In this document: positions 1-7,719 of the stretch, piece by piece
How the letters are laid out: each line of letters opens with the position of its first letter
How positions within the stretch are numbered: position 1 is the first letter of the stretch
Source: an uncultured Mogibacterium sp.
Lineage (GTDB): Bacteria > Bacillota_A > Clostridia > Peptostreptococcales > Anaerovoracaceae
Direction of reading: 5' to 3'
Length of the DNA stretch: 14,317 bases
NCBI RefSeq assembly: GCF_938039775.1
Contig: NZ_CALHTQ010000047.1
Coordinates: 1 to 14,317 of the forward strand
Notes under the pieces: model-generated
Told to the model about the DNA's origin: nothing
What the model saw: only the letters and a program-made list of their open reading frames with translations
Databases searched by the model: none
Program-made: the position numbers and the translations under genes

Positions 1-725
1 AAGGCAATTCTACGGTTTAAATCCCAAAGGTCCAGTTGGAATTTATCTTCCGAAATCCTCTGCATAGGGGAGTTCTCATCATCCTCGGAGCAATCAGGAT
101 AGTCTTCCATAAAGGAAAGCCCTAAGTCTTCCGACACAATATATTGTTCCTTGGAAATAGAGGGGCCAATAGCAATCCGTATATCCTCTTCCTTAGAAGA
201 AAACTCCTTTTTCATTTCCTCTACCACATTCCGAAGAATCTTTCCCTTAGTTCCTCTCCATCCGCTATGACAGGCTCCAATTGCCTTTTTTACAGGGTCA
301 AAGAAAAGAATGGGAACACAGTCCGCCGTAAAGCAGGATAGAATAATCCCCCTTTCATTACTGATTAGGGCATCAATTCCCTCGTAATCTCTTTCTCTGC
401 TAATGCCTTTGCCCTTATCCTTCTGTCCTACCCTCAAAACTTTGGTCTCATGACTTTGCTTACTAAGAACAAAGTCCTCAGGAGTCTTCCCAAAAAGCTC
501 TCCGATTCTCCGAAAGTTCTCTAAAACATTTTCTTCTTGATCTTCCACAGAAAAACTTAAGTTTAAAGAAGCAAGATGCTCCTTGGAAACTCCACCCTTT
601 CTTGTGGAAAATCCATGTTGAATGCCTTGGGCCTCTTGCAAAAGGGGAGATTCCACCATGGGAAGAATTCCGGAGCTGATTTTATATTCCAGCAAAGGGA
701 AGGGATGTGCCTTATATGGATTCAT
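1..725 (-). CDS. pgeF: PgeF/YfiH family purine nucleoside phosphorylase or peptidoglycan-editing factor (laccase domain), 3' end cut by window
   Basis: The minus-strand frame is open from an ATG at 725 to the window edge, about 241 residues without a stop. It carries the hallmark motifs of the YfiH/DUF152 family: QHGFSTRKGG near residue 36, TADCVPIL near 134 and CHSGWRGTKGK near 152. The family's metal-site triad is present as His92 (KQSHET), Cys136 (ADC) and His153 (CHSGWRG). The usual AHAGWRGT motif reads ACHSGWRGT here, but the histidine is kept. Members are described as Zn/Cu-binding purine nucleoside phosphorylases, or as editing factors that remove wrong peptidoglycan precursors. They are usually 250-280 residues, so some 10-40 C-terminal residues lie outside the window. 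A GGCAGGG-like ribosome site precedes the ATG. The gene starts 18 bases after the HAD gene's stop, so the two are probably cotranscribed. The family call is firm and the exact activity is not. Confidence 0.93.
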   Translation of the reverse strand, partial: MNPYKAHPFPLLEYKISSGILPMVESPLLQEAQGIQHGFSTRKGGVSKEHLASLNLSFSVEDQEENVLENFRRIGELFGKTPEDFVLSKQSHETKVLRVGQKDKGKGISRERDYEGIDALISNERGIILSCFTADCVPILFFDPVKKAIGACHSGWRGTKGKILRNVVEEMKKEFSSKEEDIRIAIGPSISKEQYIVSEDLGLSFMEDYPDCSEDDENSPMQRISEDKFQLDLWDLNRRIA

Positions 726-743
726 GTTCTTATCCCTGCCTTT

Positions 744-1356
744 CTAATTTCGTTTCTCTTCTTCTAAAATTTTCTGAAGGGCGGAGGACTTTGGAATAGG
801 CAGTACCGCCCCATCCATTCCTGCTTTTTTAGCCCCTGCTATATTCTCCGCCAAATCATCTATAAAGAAACAATCCCTTGCTTCCAAGGAAAAATGCTTT
901 AAAAATCTTTCATAGATAATATCCTGCGGCTTTAAACATTGGAAGGTTGCCGAATAAAATATCCCATCAAAGTATTCTGCCCCGGGAAGTACTTCTCGCC
1001 ATATGGATACAAGACGCATTGAGGCATTGGACAAAAGATAGATCTTTCTCCCATTCTCCTTTTCTTCCTTTAAAAGCTCTTCTACCCCGGGAATTCATAT
1101 TAAACTTATCCCAGTTTTCAAAACATTTTTTGCATAGTTCTGCTACTTCCGGGGTGCTGCAGCGCTTAATCCAAGCCTTTAGTGCATCCTCCTCAGACAT
1201 CAGACCTGCATCCAGTCTTATCCATTCTCCGGAATAAAACATCACGTCCTTGATTTCTTTGATCCAATCTTCTCTATCTGTATATTTCTCAATTACCCAT
1301 ACCGGATCATAGGTCACCAAAACATTCCCCATATCCAGAACAAGATTTTTATGCAT
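744..1356 (-). pseudogene. HAD-superfamily (YihX-like) phosphatase, frameshifted
   Basis: Two overlapping minus-strand frames together make one HAD hydrolase of about 200 residues. The first frame (from ATG 1356, ribosome site GAAGGAG) gives LVLDMGNVLVTYDP with the nucleophile Asp8, then a helical cap region as far as WDKFNMN. The second frame continues with PGVEELLKEEKENG, then motif II (IYLLSNAS), the motif III lysine (QCLKPQDIIYE) and motif IV (FFIDDLAENI), ending at 744. The switch must lie around 1085-1096, in the bases read on the minus strand as GAATTCCCGGGG: one extra base or two missing bases. All catalytic motifs are intact once the frame is corrected. It resembles the glucose-1-phosphate phosphatase YihX group, but the substrate cannot be told. 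The frameshift may be a sequencing or assembly error or a real recent mutation. Unless corrected, the cell would make only a 129-residue product without motifs II-IV. Confidence 0.85.
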
Positions 1357-1392
1357 CCTTTTCTCTCCTTCTTCCTAATTAAATGCTTTTCT

Positions 1393-1421
1393 ATTGTACC
1401 AAATCAGGAAAAAAAGAAAAG
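1393..1421 (-). promoter_or_regulatory. probable promoter of the HAD-pgeF unit
   Basis: On the minus strand a TACAAT box (1393-1398) is preceded by TGG, giving an extended -10. A poor -35 (CTTTTC, 1416-1421) lies 17 bases upstream. It sits about 36 bases before the HAD start codon and downstream of the tRNA terminator, where a promoter is needed. The weak -35 keeps confidence moderate. Confidence 0.45.
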
Positions 1422-1442
1422 GAAGAAAAAAAGAAGAAAGAA
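1406..1442. repeat. polypurine tract
   Basis: An uninterrupted 37-base run of A and G lies on the plus strand, continued after single pyrimidines to about 1467. It fills the space between the tRNA terminator and the HAD promoter. On the minus (transcribed) strand it is pyrimidine-rich. No coding function is apparent; it may simply be low-complexity spacer. Confidence 0.6.
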
Positions 1443-1460
1443 CAAAGGAAAAATAAACAC

Positions 1461-1484
1461 AAAAAAACCCGAGCAATGCTCGGG
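1461..1484 (-). terminator. intrinsic terminator of the tRNA gene
   Basis: Read on the minus strand, CCCGAGC and GCTCGGG form a 7-bp GC-rich stem with a 3-base loop, followed directly by seven T residues (A run at 1461-1467). It begins only 2 bases after the tRNA discriminator base. Confidence 0.9.
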
Positions 1485-1486
1485 AG

Positions 1487-1558
1487 TGACGAATCCGGGA
1501 ATCGAACCCGGGATTCAGCCGTGAGAGGGCTGCGTCTTAACCTCTTGACCAATGCGGC
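1487..1558 (-). tRNA. tRNA-Glu (anticodon CUC), acceptor stem defective; possible chimera
   Basis: The minus strand folds as a 72-base tRNA without encoded CCA. The D arm is GGTCAAGAGGTTAAGAC. The anticodon stem CAGCC/GGCTG carries loop CTCTCAC, so the anticodon is CUC (1523-1525) and reads GAG. The T arm is CCGGG-TTCGATT-CCCGG and the discriminator base is A. The acceptor stem does not pair fully: 5' GCCGCAT against 3' ATTCGTC leaves C2-U71 and C5-U68 mismatches. The 5' half would pair perfectly with ATGCGGC, and the 3' half with GACGAAT. This is what a join between two different tRNA-Glu genes would give, inside the well-conserved body at 1495-1551. Either the gene is damaged, or the locus is a recombination or assembly junction. 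Identity as tRNA-Glu is secure; function is doubtful. Confidence 0.85.
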
Positions 1559-1562
1559 ATAT

Positions 1563-1588
1563 ATTCGTGTCACGAGTGCGACACGAAT
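1563..1588. repeat. 9-bp perfect inverted repeat in the tRNA leader
   Basis: ATTCGTGTC at 1563-1571 and GACACGAAT at 1580-1588 are perfect inverse complements separated by 8 bases. The repeat lies between the predicted tRNA transcription start and the mature 5' end. It has no T run after it on either strand, so it is not a standard terminator. It could be a pre-tRNA leader hairpin or a protein site. Confidence 0.6.
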
Positions 1589-1589
1589 T

Positions 1590-1618
1590 AGTATACATAA
1601 TATCTCAGAACTTGTCTA
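1590..1618 (-). promoter_or_regulatory. promoter of the tRNA-Glu gene
   Basis: On the minus strand TAGACA (1613-1618) and TATACT (1590-1595), each one base off the sigma-A consensus, are separated by exactly 17 bases. Transcription would start near 1583, giving a leader of about 25 bases before the tRNA. It lies in the AT-rich gap of 113 bases between the tRNA and the hypE stop. Confidence 0.75.
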
Positions 1619-1671
1619 GTACTTTTTTCTATTAACTAAGATTTTTTGATTTCGTTAGTTTATTAATTCTA

Positions 1672-2676
1672 CTAGCAAATCCTCGGCAACAGCTCTCCGC
1701 TTGGAGGTGGCAGTAGCGTTTCAGTGCCTATTTCCGTTGTCATCACAACGTGACCAGGCATCTCATTAGTCACCTCGCCTATTACCACCGCACCCTCTGT
1801 ATGATCGGAGCTGTGCAGTGCCGCGAGTACAGCGTCAGCGGATTTTGCAGGGACGAACATAACCAGTCTACCCTCGCAAGCAAGATAAAGTGGTTCTAGC
1901 CCGAGCATGCCCGTGACACCAGCGACTTCAGGATTTACAGGAATGGACTCAGTATCGAGCTTGATTCCAACATCGCTCTGGTCAGCAATCTCATAAAGTA
2001 CAGTCCCTACTCCGCCGCGCGTCGCATCCCTTACAACGTGGATGTCTGGTGCGGCTTCAAGTGCAGCATTTACAGCATTCCAGAGTGGCGCACAATCGCT
2101 CGTCACATTCGCCTCCATGCCAAATCTGTCCCTCTCGAGCAGAATCGTGCAGCCGTGACGGCCAACGTCTCCAGTCACAATGATCTTGTCGCCAGGTTCA
2201 GCCTTTGCACCAGCTGGATTAACACCTTCAAGTATCTCGCCTACGCCAGTGGTCGTGATAAAAACGCCATCCACCTGCCCTTTGCCAGCAACCTTGGTAT
2301 CGCCAGATACGATTGAAACACCTACCTCATGAGCCGTCTCAGCCATTGCCTTAGCGATGCGGTCCAGTTTCTCAACGGGGAAGCCTTCTTCTATTACAAA
2401 TGCACAAGATATGTAGAGTGGCTTTGCACCCATGCACGCGAGGTCATTTACCGTACCGCATATCGAGAGCTTTCCGATGTTGCCGCCAGGGAATTCTGTA
2501 GGAGATACGATAAATCCGTCCGTGGACATCGCCATCCTTCCAGTTGGAGGTGGTAGCACTGCCGCATCGTCCGCTGTCAGGTATTTGTTGTCGAAATATT
2601 TCTTGAAAATCCCACCGATCAGGTCATTCGTCTGCTTTCCGCCTGCGCCGTGAGCAAGGGTTACTGTTTGTTCCAT
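1672..2676 (-). CDS. hypE: HypE, carbamoyl dehydratase / cyanide-ligand carrier
   Basis: The 334-residue product is a full-length HypE of the PurM/ThiL-like ATP-binding fold. Motifs include the N-terminal LAHGAGGKQ, LTADDAAVLPPPTGRMAMSTD near residue 34, IVSGDTKVAGKG near 122, VVRDATRGGVGTVLYEIA near 215 and the C-terminal PRIC. The last residue, Cys334, is the family's key thiol: HypF carbamoylates it, then it is dehydrated with ATP to a thiocyanate that donates CN to iron on HypCD. It is the last gene of the operon. Its ATG lies inside the 3' end of hypD (16-base overlap) behind a strong GGAGGAG site, so the two are probably translationally coupled. No clear terminator follows; only a weak AACTAA/TTAGTT hairpin is seen near 1635-1661. 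Confidence 0.98.
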   Translation of the reverse strand: MEQTVTLAHGAGGKQTNDLIGGIFKKYFDNKYLTADDAAVLPPPTGRMAMSTDGFIVSPTEFPGGNIGKLSICGTVNDLACMGAKPLYISCAFVIEEGFPVEKLDRIAKAMAETAHEVGVSIVSGDTKVAGKGQVDGVFITTTGVGEILEGVNPAGAKAEPGDKIIVTGDVGRHGCTILLERDRFGMEANVTSDCAPLWNAVNAALEAAPDIHVVRDATRGGVGTVLYEIADQSDVGIKLDTESIPVNPEVAGVTGMLGLEPLYLACEGRLVMFVPAKSADAVLAALHSSDHTEGAVVIGEVTNEMPGHVVMTTEIGTETLLPPPSGELLPRIC

Positions 2677-3731
2677 ATATCTCCTCCGTATTTATAAAAC
2701 GCCGAACATGCGCCTTCGCTAGAAACCATACACGCTCCTATCGGATGCTCTGGCGTACAGCCTTTACCGAATACCTTGCAGTCGTATGGCTTGCATTTAC
2801 CAAGTAGCACATCTCCGCATCTACATGCTGGGTTTGGCTTACCTTCTATATCCGGAAGGTCAAACTTGAACCTCGCATCGTAATCACGATACTCTGGCTT
2901 TAATTCGACACCCGATTTCTCAATCACACCGAGTCCACGCCATTCTGCATCGCAAGGCTCCATCACTGTCTCGACGAGCTTTCTAGCCGCCGGACTCCCT
3001 TCTTCAGTTACTACTGCTGGGTAGCAATTTACTGCAAAAGGTTTTTTCTCCTCTATCTTCTTGATGATCACCGCAAGTGCAGTCAGTACTTCAGAGCCTG
3101 AGAAGCCAGCGACTACACCAGATATTCCGTGCTCATCACGGAGTTTATAGTATTCCTCCATACCAGTCATCGTGCTCACATGACCTGGATATAGAAATGC
3201 ATCCGCACTGCCCTTGAGCGCTAGATATGCGTTATACATCGTCTTGTTGGCTGTCAGTATCGAGAAATTTTCGATGCCCTGTGCCTTCGCTTCACGAACC
3301 GCCATCACGCTCCCAGGCGTTGTCGTCTCAAATCCAACCGCCAGAAATACGACCTGCTCATCTGGATGCTCCTTCGCATACTCGAGCGAGTCGAGCGGTG
3401 AATATACTACATTTACCTTTGCACCTTGGCTGCGAGCACCTGCTAGACTCATCTTCGTTCCTGGGACTCTGATTAAGTCACCAAAAGTTGTGATAGTGAC
3501 CTTCTTATCAAGTGCGAGCATAACAGCTTCATCGATATACGAAACTGGCGTAACGCAGACAGGACATCCTGGTCCTGAAATCAGCTCGATACTGCCTGGT
3601 AGAAGTCTCCTGATTCCGAGTCTAAAGATCTCATGTGTATGAGTTCCACAGACTTCCATGATTCTAAGCTTCGGGCCGTCGTAGGAGGTGACAATGTCGC
3701 GAGCTTTTTTTGTACTCTCGTTAATTGTCAT
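2661..3731 (-). CDS. hypD: HypD, Fe(CN)2CO assembly iron-sulfur protein
   Basis: The 356-residue product has every HypD signature. These are MEVCGTHTHEIF with Cys28, SGPGCPVCVTP with Cys56 and Cys59 (the thiol pair tied to electron transfer and iron binding), and FGDLIRVPGT. The C-terminal domain holds CRCGDVLLGKC, DCKVFGKGC and GACMVSSEGAC, which supply the ligands of the structural [4Fe-4S] cluster. With HypC it forms the scaffold on which iron receives two cyanides and one CO. Length matches the family, and there is no truncation. The ATG follows GGAGGAG and overlaps the hypC stop by 11 bases. The 3' end overlaps hypE by 16 bases. Confidence 0.98.
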   Translation of the reverse strand: MTINESTKKARDIVTSYDGPKLRIMEVCGTHTHEIFRLGIRRLLPGSIELISGPGCPVCVTPVSYIDEAVMLALDKKVTITTFGDLIRVPGTKMSLAGARSQGAKVNVVYSPLDSLEYAKEHPDEQVVFLAVGFETTTPGSVMAVREAKAQGIENFSILTANKTMYNAYLALKGSADAFLYPGHVSTMTGMEEYYKLRDEHGISGVVAGFSGSEVLTALAVIIKKIEEKKPFAVNCYPAVVTEEGSPAARKLVETVMEPCDAEWRGLGVIEKSGVELKPEYRDYDARFKFDLPDIEGKPNPACRCGDVLLGKCKPYDCKVFGKGCTPEHPIGACMVSSEGACSAFYKYGGDIWNKQ

Positions 3732-3936
3732 TTAACTCCTCCATGACCTTATCTGCCTCTGCCGCCTCATCTGCTGCAACTCTTGCAATGGCAAGACCTG
3801 CGTGCACCATCACATAATCTCCAGGGGCTAGGTCTGAAATCAGCTCCGCAGAAACCTTTCTCTTAACGCCGCCAGCATCGATGACAGCCATGTTATTCTC
3901 AATATTAGCAACTTTTGCTCTCAATCCCACGCACAT
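3721..3936 (-). CDS. hypC: HypC/HybG family iron chaperone
   Basis: This is a 71-residue OB-fold chaperone beginning MCVG. Cys2 becomes N-terminal after methionine removal and is the residue that binds iron and the hydrogenase precursor. The conserved PGDYVMVHAGLAI segment carries His45, matching the family's second iron-site residue. Length is at the short end of the normal 70-95. An excellent GGAGGTG site sits 5 bases before the ATG. It overlaps hypD by 11 bases and follows hypF after 69 bases. In hydrogenase maturation HypC shuttles the Fe(CN)2CO unit from HypD to the large subunit. No hydrogenase large subunit is encoded in this window, so its client is an open question. Confidence 0.97.
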   Translation of the reverse strand: MCVGLRAKVANIENNMAVIDAGGVKRKVSAELISDLAPGDYVMVHAGLAIARVAADEAAEADKVMEELNDN

Positions 3937-3985
3937 TTGTGCACCTCCGTCATTTTCTAATCTCTATATGTTTTATACCCATGTG

Positions 3986-3999
3986 CAGCCTTGTGGCTG
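3986..3999 (-). other. small hairpin in the hypF-hypC gap
   Basis: In the 69-base gap between hypF and hypC, CAGCC and GGCTG form a 5-bp stem with a 4-base loop. No T run follows on the minus strand, so it is not a terminator. It might be an RNA-processing or stability element, or chance. Confidence 0.3.
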
Positions 4000-4005
4000 T
4001 ACTAT

Positions 4006-6510
4006 TTATTGTTCTTCATTTTTAAGCGCAGCTATTCCGACTGCCGCTTGTCCAAGTGCTATGCCACCGTCATTTGTCGGTACAACTGAATGTTTCAGCA
4101 CTTTGAAGCCTTCGTTCTCGAGCCCTCTGTCTACGAGCTTAAGTAGCAGTAGATTTTGGAATACACCGCCAGACAGTGCGACTACATTTACTCCGCATCT
4201 GGTGCGCTGATAGCAGCACGCAATTACTATCATGTCTGCCAGCGCCTTGTGAAAGAAGTACGCTAGCTGGTCAGTATCCTGGTCGGACAGACTCCTTGCG
4301 GCCAGTTCCATGAGCAAGGTGTCTGTGCACAGTTCGAACTGCTCTTCGTCGATATTCATCAGCCTGCCCTCGTAAGGCGCTAGGCTTATTCCTTGTGATT
4401 CGGCGCGTTCGGCTGCAAACTGGAGCGCCATCGAGGCCTCGCCTTCGAAGGTGCTGGCTGACTTGATTCCCAGCACTGCGCTAGCTGCGTCAAAGAGTCG
4501 TCCTGCGCTTGTCGATTTCACAGTATTGACATTGTTGCCAAGCATGAAATCGATAGCCTGTCTACTCTGCTCATCTCCGAGGTCAAGCGTCTCAGCTATG
4601 CGGTTCGCCGGCTCACTTCCGAGCGCTGTGCTCATCATGGAATAGGCGATTCTCCAGCCTTCTCTCGAAGCGATATCGCCACCTGCATGTACGAAAGGGG
4701 TGATGCTACCAACTCGCTCATAACCATTTTCATCGCCAAGCAGGAATTCTCCACCCCAGATAGTTCCATCTGGTCCATATCCCGTACCGTCAAAAGTCAC
4801 TCCCAGAGCTGTTCCCTCGTATTCATTCTCTGCCATGCACGATACCATGTGTGCATGATGATGCTGCACTTCCATAACTGGAATACCTTCCCTCTCTGCA
4901 ATCACCCTAGCCATCTCACTCGTGTTATATCCTGGATGCATGTCGCCAACTACTATATCTGGCTTTATCTCTAGCAGTCTCTCCATGCGCGTAGTCGCTG
5001 AGTCGAGCGCCCTCACACTTCTCATATCTGCCATATCACCTATGTATGGTGATGGGTAGTAAAGCCCTTTATCGCCTAGGCAAAATGTATTTTTCAGTTC
5101 TCCGCCTATTCCGAGTACTGCATGATTGCTTTCTCTCTTCGCCACTATCGGTAGCGGTGAATATCCTCTTGATCTTCTAATCATATATGGCTTGTCTCTG
5201 TAAAAAGCCATTACCGTATCATCCGCCCTTATCCGTATATCTCTCGAGTTCGATAGTATGATATCGCACATCGGTGCTAGATACTTAAGAGCTTCCTCGT
5301 CGTTCATACAAATAGGCGCTCCAGGTGGGTTACCACTAGTCATTACCAGCACATCTGATATAGGCTCGTCATCAGGATAATCGAATAGAAGCATGTGAAC
5401 CGGTGTGTATGGCAGCATCACACCTAAATTAGGATTGTCTGGTGCTACAGATGCTGCGATTCTCGTTCTATGCCCTATCTGGCTGTTGGTCTTAATTTCC
5501 CCTTTTATATTTGAATTAGACTCTGCCGAATCAGCTGAATCGTTACGTCTTGGAATCAGTATTATCGGCTTTTGCGGGCCGGTAAGCAGCGGCTCCATCT
5601 CTGGCTCCAGCATGCATTCGCGCCCGGCAACCTCGAGGTCCCGCATCATCACAGCAAACGGCTTCATCGGGCGCGCCTTCAGCCTTCTGAGGCGCTGGAC
5701 CGCTGCTTCGCTTCCGGCGTCGCAGCAGAGGTGGAAACCGCCTATCCCCTTGATGGCGGCGATGCCGCCATTCCTGATCACAGCCCTAGTTGCAAGAAGC
5801 GCCGCCGCGCCATATGCACCCTCTGGGCGGCCCTGTTCATGAGCGTTATCTGAGTCCGCCGAGCCATTCATGTCATAGGGGCGTTCCGAATCAGCTGCCA
5901 TATCTTGTACGTCAGACTCAGAAGCGCCGCCCACGAGGGTGTAGAGCTCCGGCCCGCAGTCATTACAGCATACAGGCTGAGCATGATAGCGCCTCGAATT
6001 CATATCGGAATATTCATCACTGCAGGCCTCGCACATCGGAAAACCAGCCATACTGGTTTTTACCCTATCGTAAGGCATCGAATCTAGTATAGTTAAACGA
6101 GGACCACACTGAGTGCAGTTTATAAACGGATGGAGGTATCTCCTATCATTTTTATCGAATAGCTCCTTTGTACAGTCAGGGCAGGTAGCGATATCTGGTG
6201 ACACGAATATCTGCCCTTCTTCGTGCTTGCTCAGTGCAATCTTGAATCCAGAGTCTATCGATATGTCTACAGGGCTATCCATCACCTTAATCTTGACGAT
6301 TGCAGACCGCTCTGGCGCTTCTACTTCTATGGCATGTACGAAATCGCTGATTACGGACTCTTCTGCTCGCGCGAATATCTCAACGTAAGAGCCCTTGTTA
6401 CAGACGCTTCCAGATATCCCATATCTTTCCGCAAGTCTGCTGACAAAGGGTCTAAAGCCAACGCCCTGCACTATTCCATAAATTCTGATTACTCTACATA
6501 CCAATTCCAA
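4006..6510 (-). CDS. hypF: HypF, carbamoyltransferase of hydrogenase maturation, with two extra linkers
   Basis: The 834-residue product has the full HypF domain order. First is an acylphosphatase domain (GIVQGVGFRPFV, Arg20; NKG, Asn38). Next is a zinc-finger domain with four CxxC pairs (Cys110/113, 132/135, 160/163, 182/185). Then come a YrdC/Sua5-like domain (AAIKGIGGFHLCCDA, KPFAVMMRDL, VMTSGNPPGAPI) and a Kae1-like domain (HHHAH near 550, FDGTGYGPDG, ALSGGVFQN). It converts carbamoyl phosphate and ATP to a carbamoyl adenylate and loads it onto HypE. It is longer than the usual 740-780 residues because of two Asp/Ser/Asn-rich insertions, about residues 195-232 and 322-350, both at domain linkers. 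The start appears to be TTG at 6510 (or TTG at 6504): a stop codon directly precedes it and no ATG fits. The ribosome site is weak (GGTGA), suggesting low translation relative to its neighbours. It follows nflK1 by 27 bases. Confidence 0.97.
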   Translation of the reverse strand: MELVCRVIRIYGIVQGVGFRPFVSRLAERYGISGSVCNKGSYVEIFARAEESVISDFVHAIEVEAPERSAIVKIKVMDSPVDISIDSGFKIALSKHEEGQIFVSPDIATCPDCTKELFDKNDRRYLHPFINCTQCGPRLTILDSMPYDRVKTSMAGFPMCEACSDEYSDMNSRRYHAQPVCCNDCGPELYTLVGGASESDVQDMAADSERPYDMNGSADSDNAHEQGRPEGAYGAAALLATRAVIRNGGIAAIKGIGGFHLCCDAGSEAAVQRLRRLKARPMKPFAVMMRDLEVAGRECMLEPEMEPLLTGPQKPIILIPRRNDSADSAESNSNIKGEIKTNSQIGHRTRIAASVAPDNPNLGVMLPYTPVHMLLFDYPDDEPISDVLVMTSGNPPGAPICMNDEEALKYLAPMCDIILSNSRDIRIRADDTVMAFYRDKPYMIRRSRGYSPLPIVAKRESNHAVLGIGGELKNTFCLGDKGLYYPSPYIGDMADMRSVRALDSATTRMERLLEIKPDIVVGDMHPGYNTSEMARVIAEREGIPVMEVQHHHAHMVSCMAENEYEGTALGVTFDGTGYGPDGTIWGGEFLLGDENGYERVGSITPFVHAGGDIASREGWRIAYSMMSTALGSEPANRIAETLDLGDEQSRQAIDFMLGNNVNTVKSTSAGRLFDAASAVLGIKSASTFEGEASMALQFAAERAESQGISLAPYEGRLMNIDEEQFELCTDTLLMELAARSLSDQDTDQLAYFFHKALADMIVIACCYQRTRCGVNVVALSGGVFQNLLLLKLVDRGLENEGFKVLKHSVVPTNDGGIALGQAAVGIAALKNEEQ

Positions 6511-6537
6511 TCACCAATATCTATCGCTATTTTATCG

Positions 6538-7719
6538 CTACCTAACCATATCTCCTGCCTTCTCCCAGTACTCTTCATCTGATTCAGAAGAGTATAGGGA
6601 AGCCGAGATAGCGAAGTGAGGAAGACTTAGAAATACTCCCTTCCATCCTGGAAGAGCTCTCTTGATAAGCGGATCACCGATAACCATATCGTACCCCTCC
6701 GCTTCTACGAGCTTCATTAGTTCATCCTCTTCATTTAACTTAGTATCATTTTCCTTGCGAACCTCTTTGCTCATCATGAACCAGCTCGCAACATCAACAC
6801 GCTCTAGCAGTGCATCATTAGATGACTCTAGAAGTGCATCACGTAAAGAGTTTGCCAATATCTGCTGATGCACGATTAACACTTTCTTGGGTTCATGCTC
6901 CTTCACCTTGCTTGAGAAGGTATTTGCACGTTCTCTTGGCAGAGGATATGCAATCTCATAAGGGATCCCATACTTATCGGACAGCCATCTTGCAGGCTTT
7001 ACACCCGCAGGAGATACGACTATGTTCCTATCTACATTTGCAGCTAAAGTTACGTCTTCGAGCGTATCATTCATTCCGTATATAATTGGATTATCGATTC
7101 CTTCTTCTCTTAGAGCCTCAATCATATCCGAATAATCACCACTACCCGGTGTATCGAGTGGAGTAAATCCTATAACTCCAACTCTTCCATGAGCCTTGCT
7201 CTTATCTACGTCCGCATCGACTTCACCATGCAGACTTCCTGCTATGACGAACTTTGCACCAGATCCATTTTCTTCTACAAGATAATTCCTTAGTAGCTGC
7301 AAAAAAGCCCTGCTGACGCCCTCATCATACATATCGATTCCGTTAGTTTCCACGGGTACGACAGGTACTTCGTAGTCTGTTTCCATTAGCTTCTTAAGAG
7401 CTCTATAGTCAGTAGCAATAACCGCTGGAACTGGTGTGCCGATTAGACCGACGAACTTGGCATCGATATCACCGAGTGCTTCCTTCGTCTTCTGAATTAG
7501 CAGCTCATCACGACCGAGAATCGCATCGAGGTCTCTTAGTGCTGCACTAAAAATCGCACTCTTATGCTTATCCCAGCGAGGTTCATCATAACCGCATATG
7601 TTTCCAACACATCCGCCCGCATCCATGATTATGAGCATACCGCCATAATGAAACAGCACGGATACCGCTCCTGACTGATCTGGCGTAAATGGTGAAAGAT
7701 ATTTTCTAAGCCCTTTCAT
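6538..7719 (-). CDS. nitrogenase-like component 1, NifK/BchZ-type subunit (set A)
   Basis: The 393-residue product belongs to the oxidoreductase/nitrogenase component 1 superfamily. The start is the ATG at 7719, behind GAGGAGG. A TTG 18 bases upstream would add residues absent from its paralogue. The N-terminus LFHYGGMLIIMDAGGCVGN carries Cys37, which aligns with Cys37 of the set B partner, and both share DEPRW and the ILGRDELLI-type segment. The position where NifK and NifD have a second cluster cysteine reads GTPVPAVIATD, with no cysteine. That leaves one cysteine per K subunit available for a bridging [4Fe-4S] cluster, as reported for BchZ. Its start overlaps the nflD1 stop by 14 bases. 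It is probably the partner of NflD1 in a D2K2 complex reduced by NflH1. The substrate is unknown. Confidence 0.88.
   Translation of the reverse strand: MKGLRKYLSPFTPDQSGAVSVLFHYGGMLIIMDAGGCVGNICGYDEPRWDKHKSAIFSAALRDLDAILGRDELLIQKTKEALGDIDAKFVGLIGTPVPAVIATDYRALKKLMETDYEVPVVPVETNGIDMYDEGVSRAFLQLLRNYLVEENGSGAKFVIAGSLHGEVDADVDKSKAHGRVGVIGFTPLDTPGSGDYSDMIEALREEGIDNPIIYGMNDTLEDVTLAANVDRNIVVSPAGVKPARWLSDKYGIPYEIAYPLPRERANTFSSKVKEHEPKKVLIVHQQILANSLRDALLESSNDALLERVDVASWFMMSKEVRKENDTKLNEEDELMKLVEAEGYDMVIGDPLIKRALPGWKGVFLSLPHFAISASLYSSESDEEYWEKAGDMVR

Noticed and set aside
1084..1096. Adjacent EcoRI and SmaI sites suggesting a cloning-vector scar
   Set aside because: Phosphatase coding sequence continues on both sides with homology-like motifs and no other polylinker sequence, so chance sites are more likely.
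1487..1558. Genomic island inserted at the tRNA-Glu gene by an integrase
   Set aside because: No integrase gene and no second copy of the tRNA 3' end are visible in the window, and site-specific insertion normally restores a well-paired tRNA.
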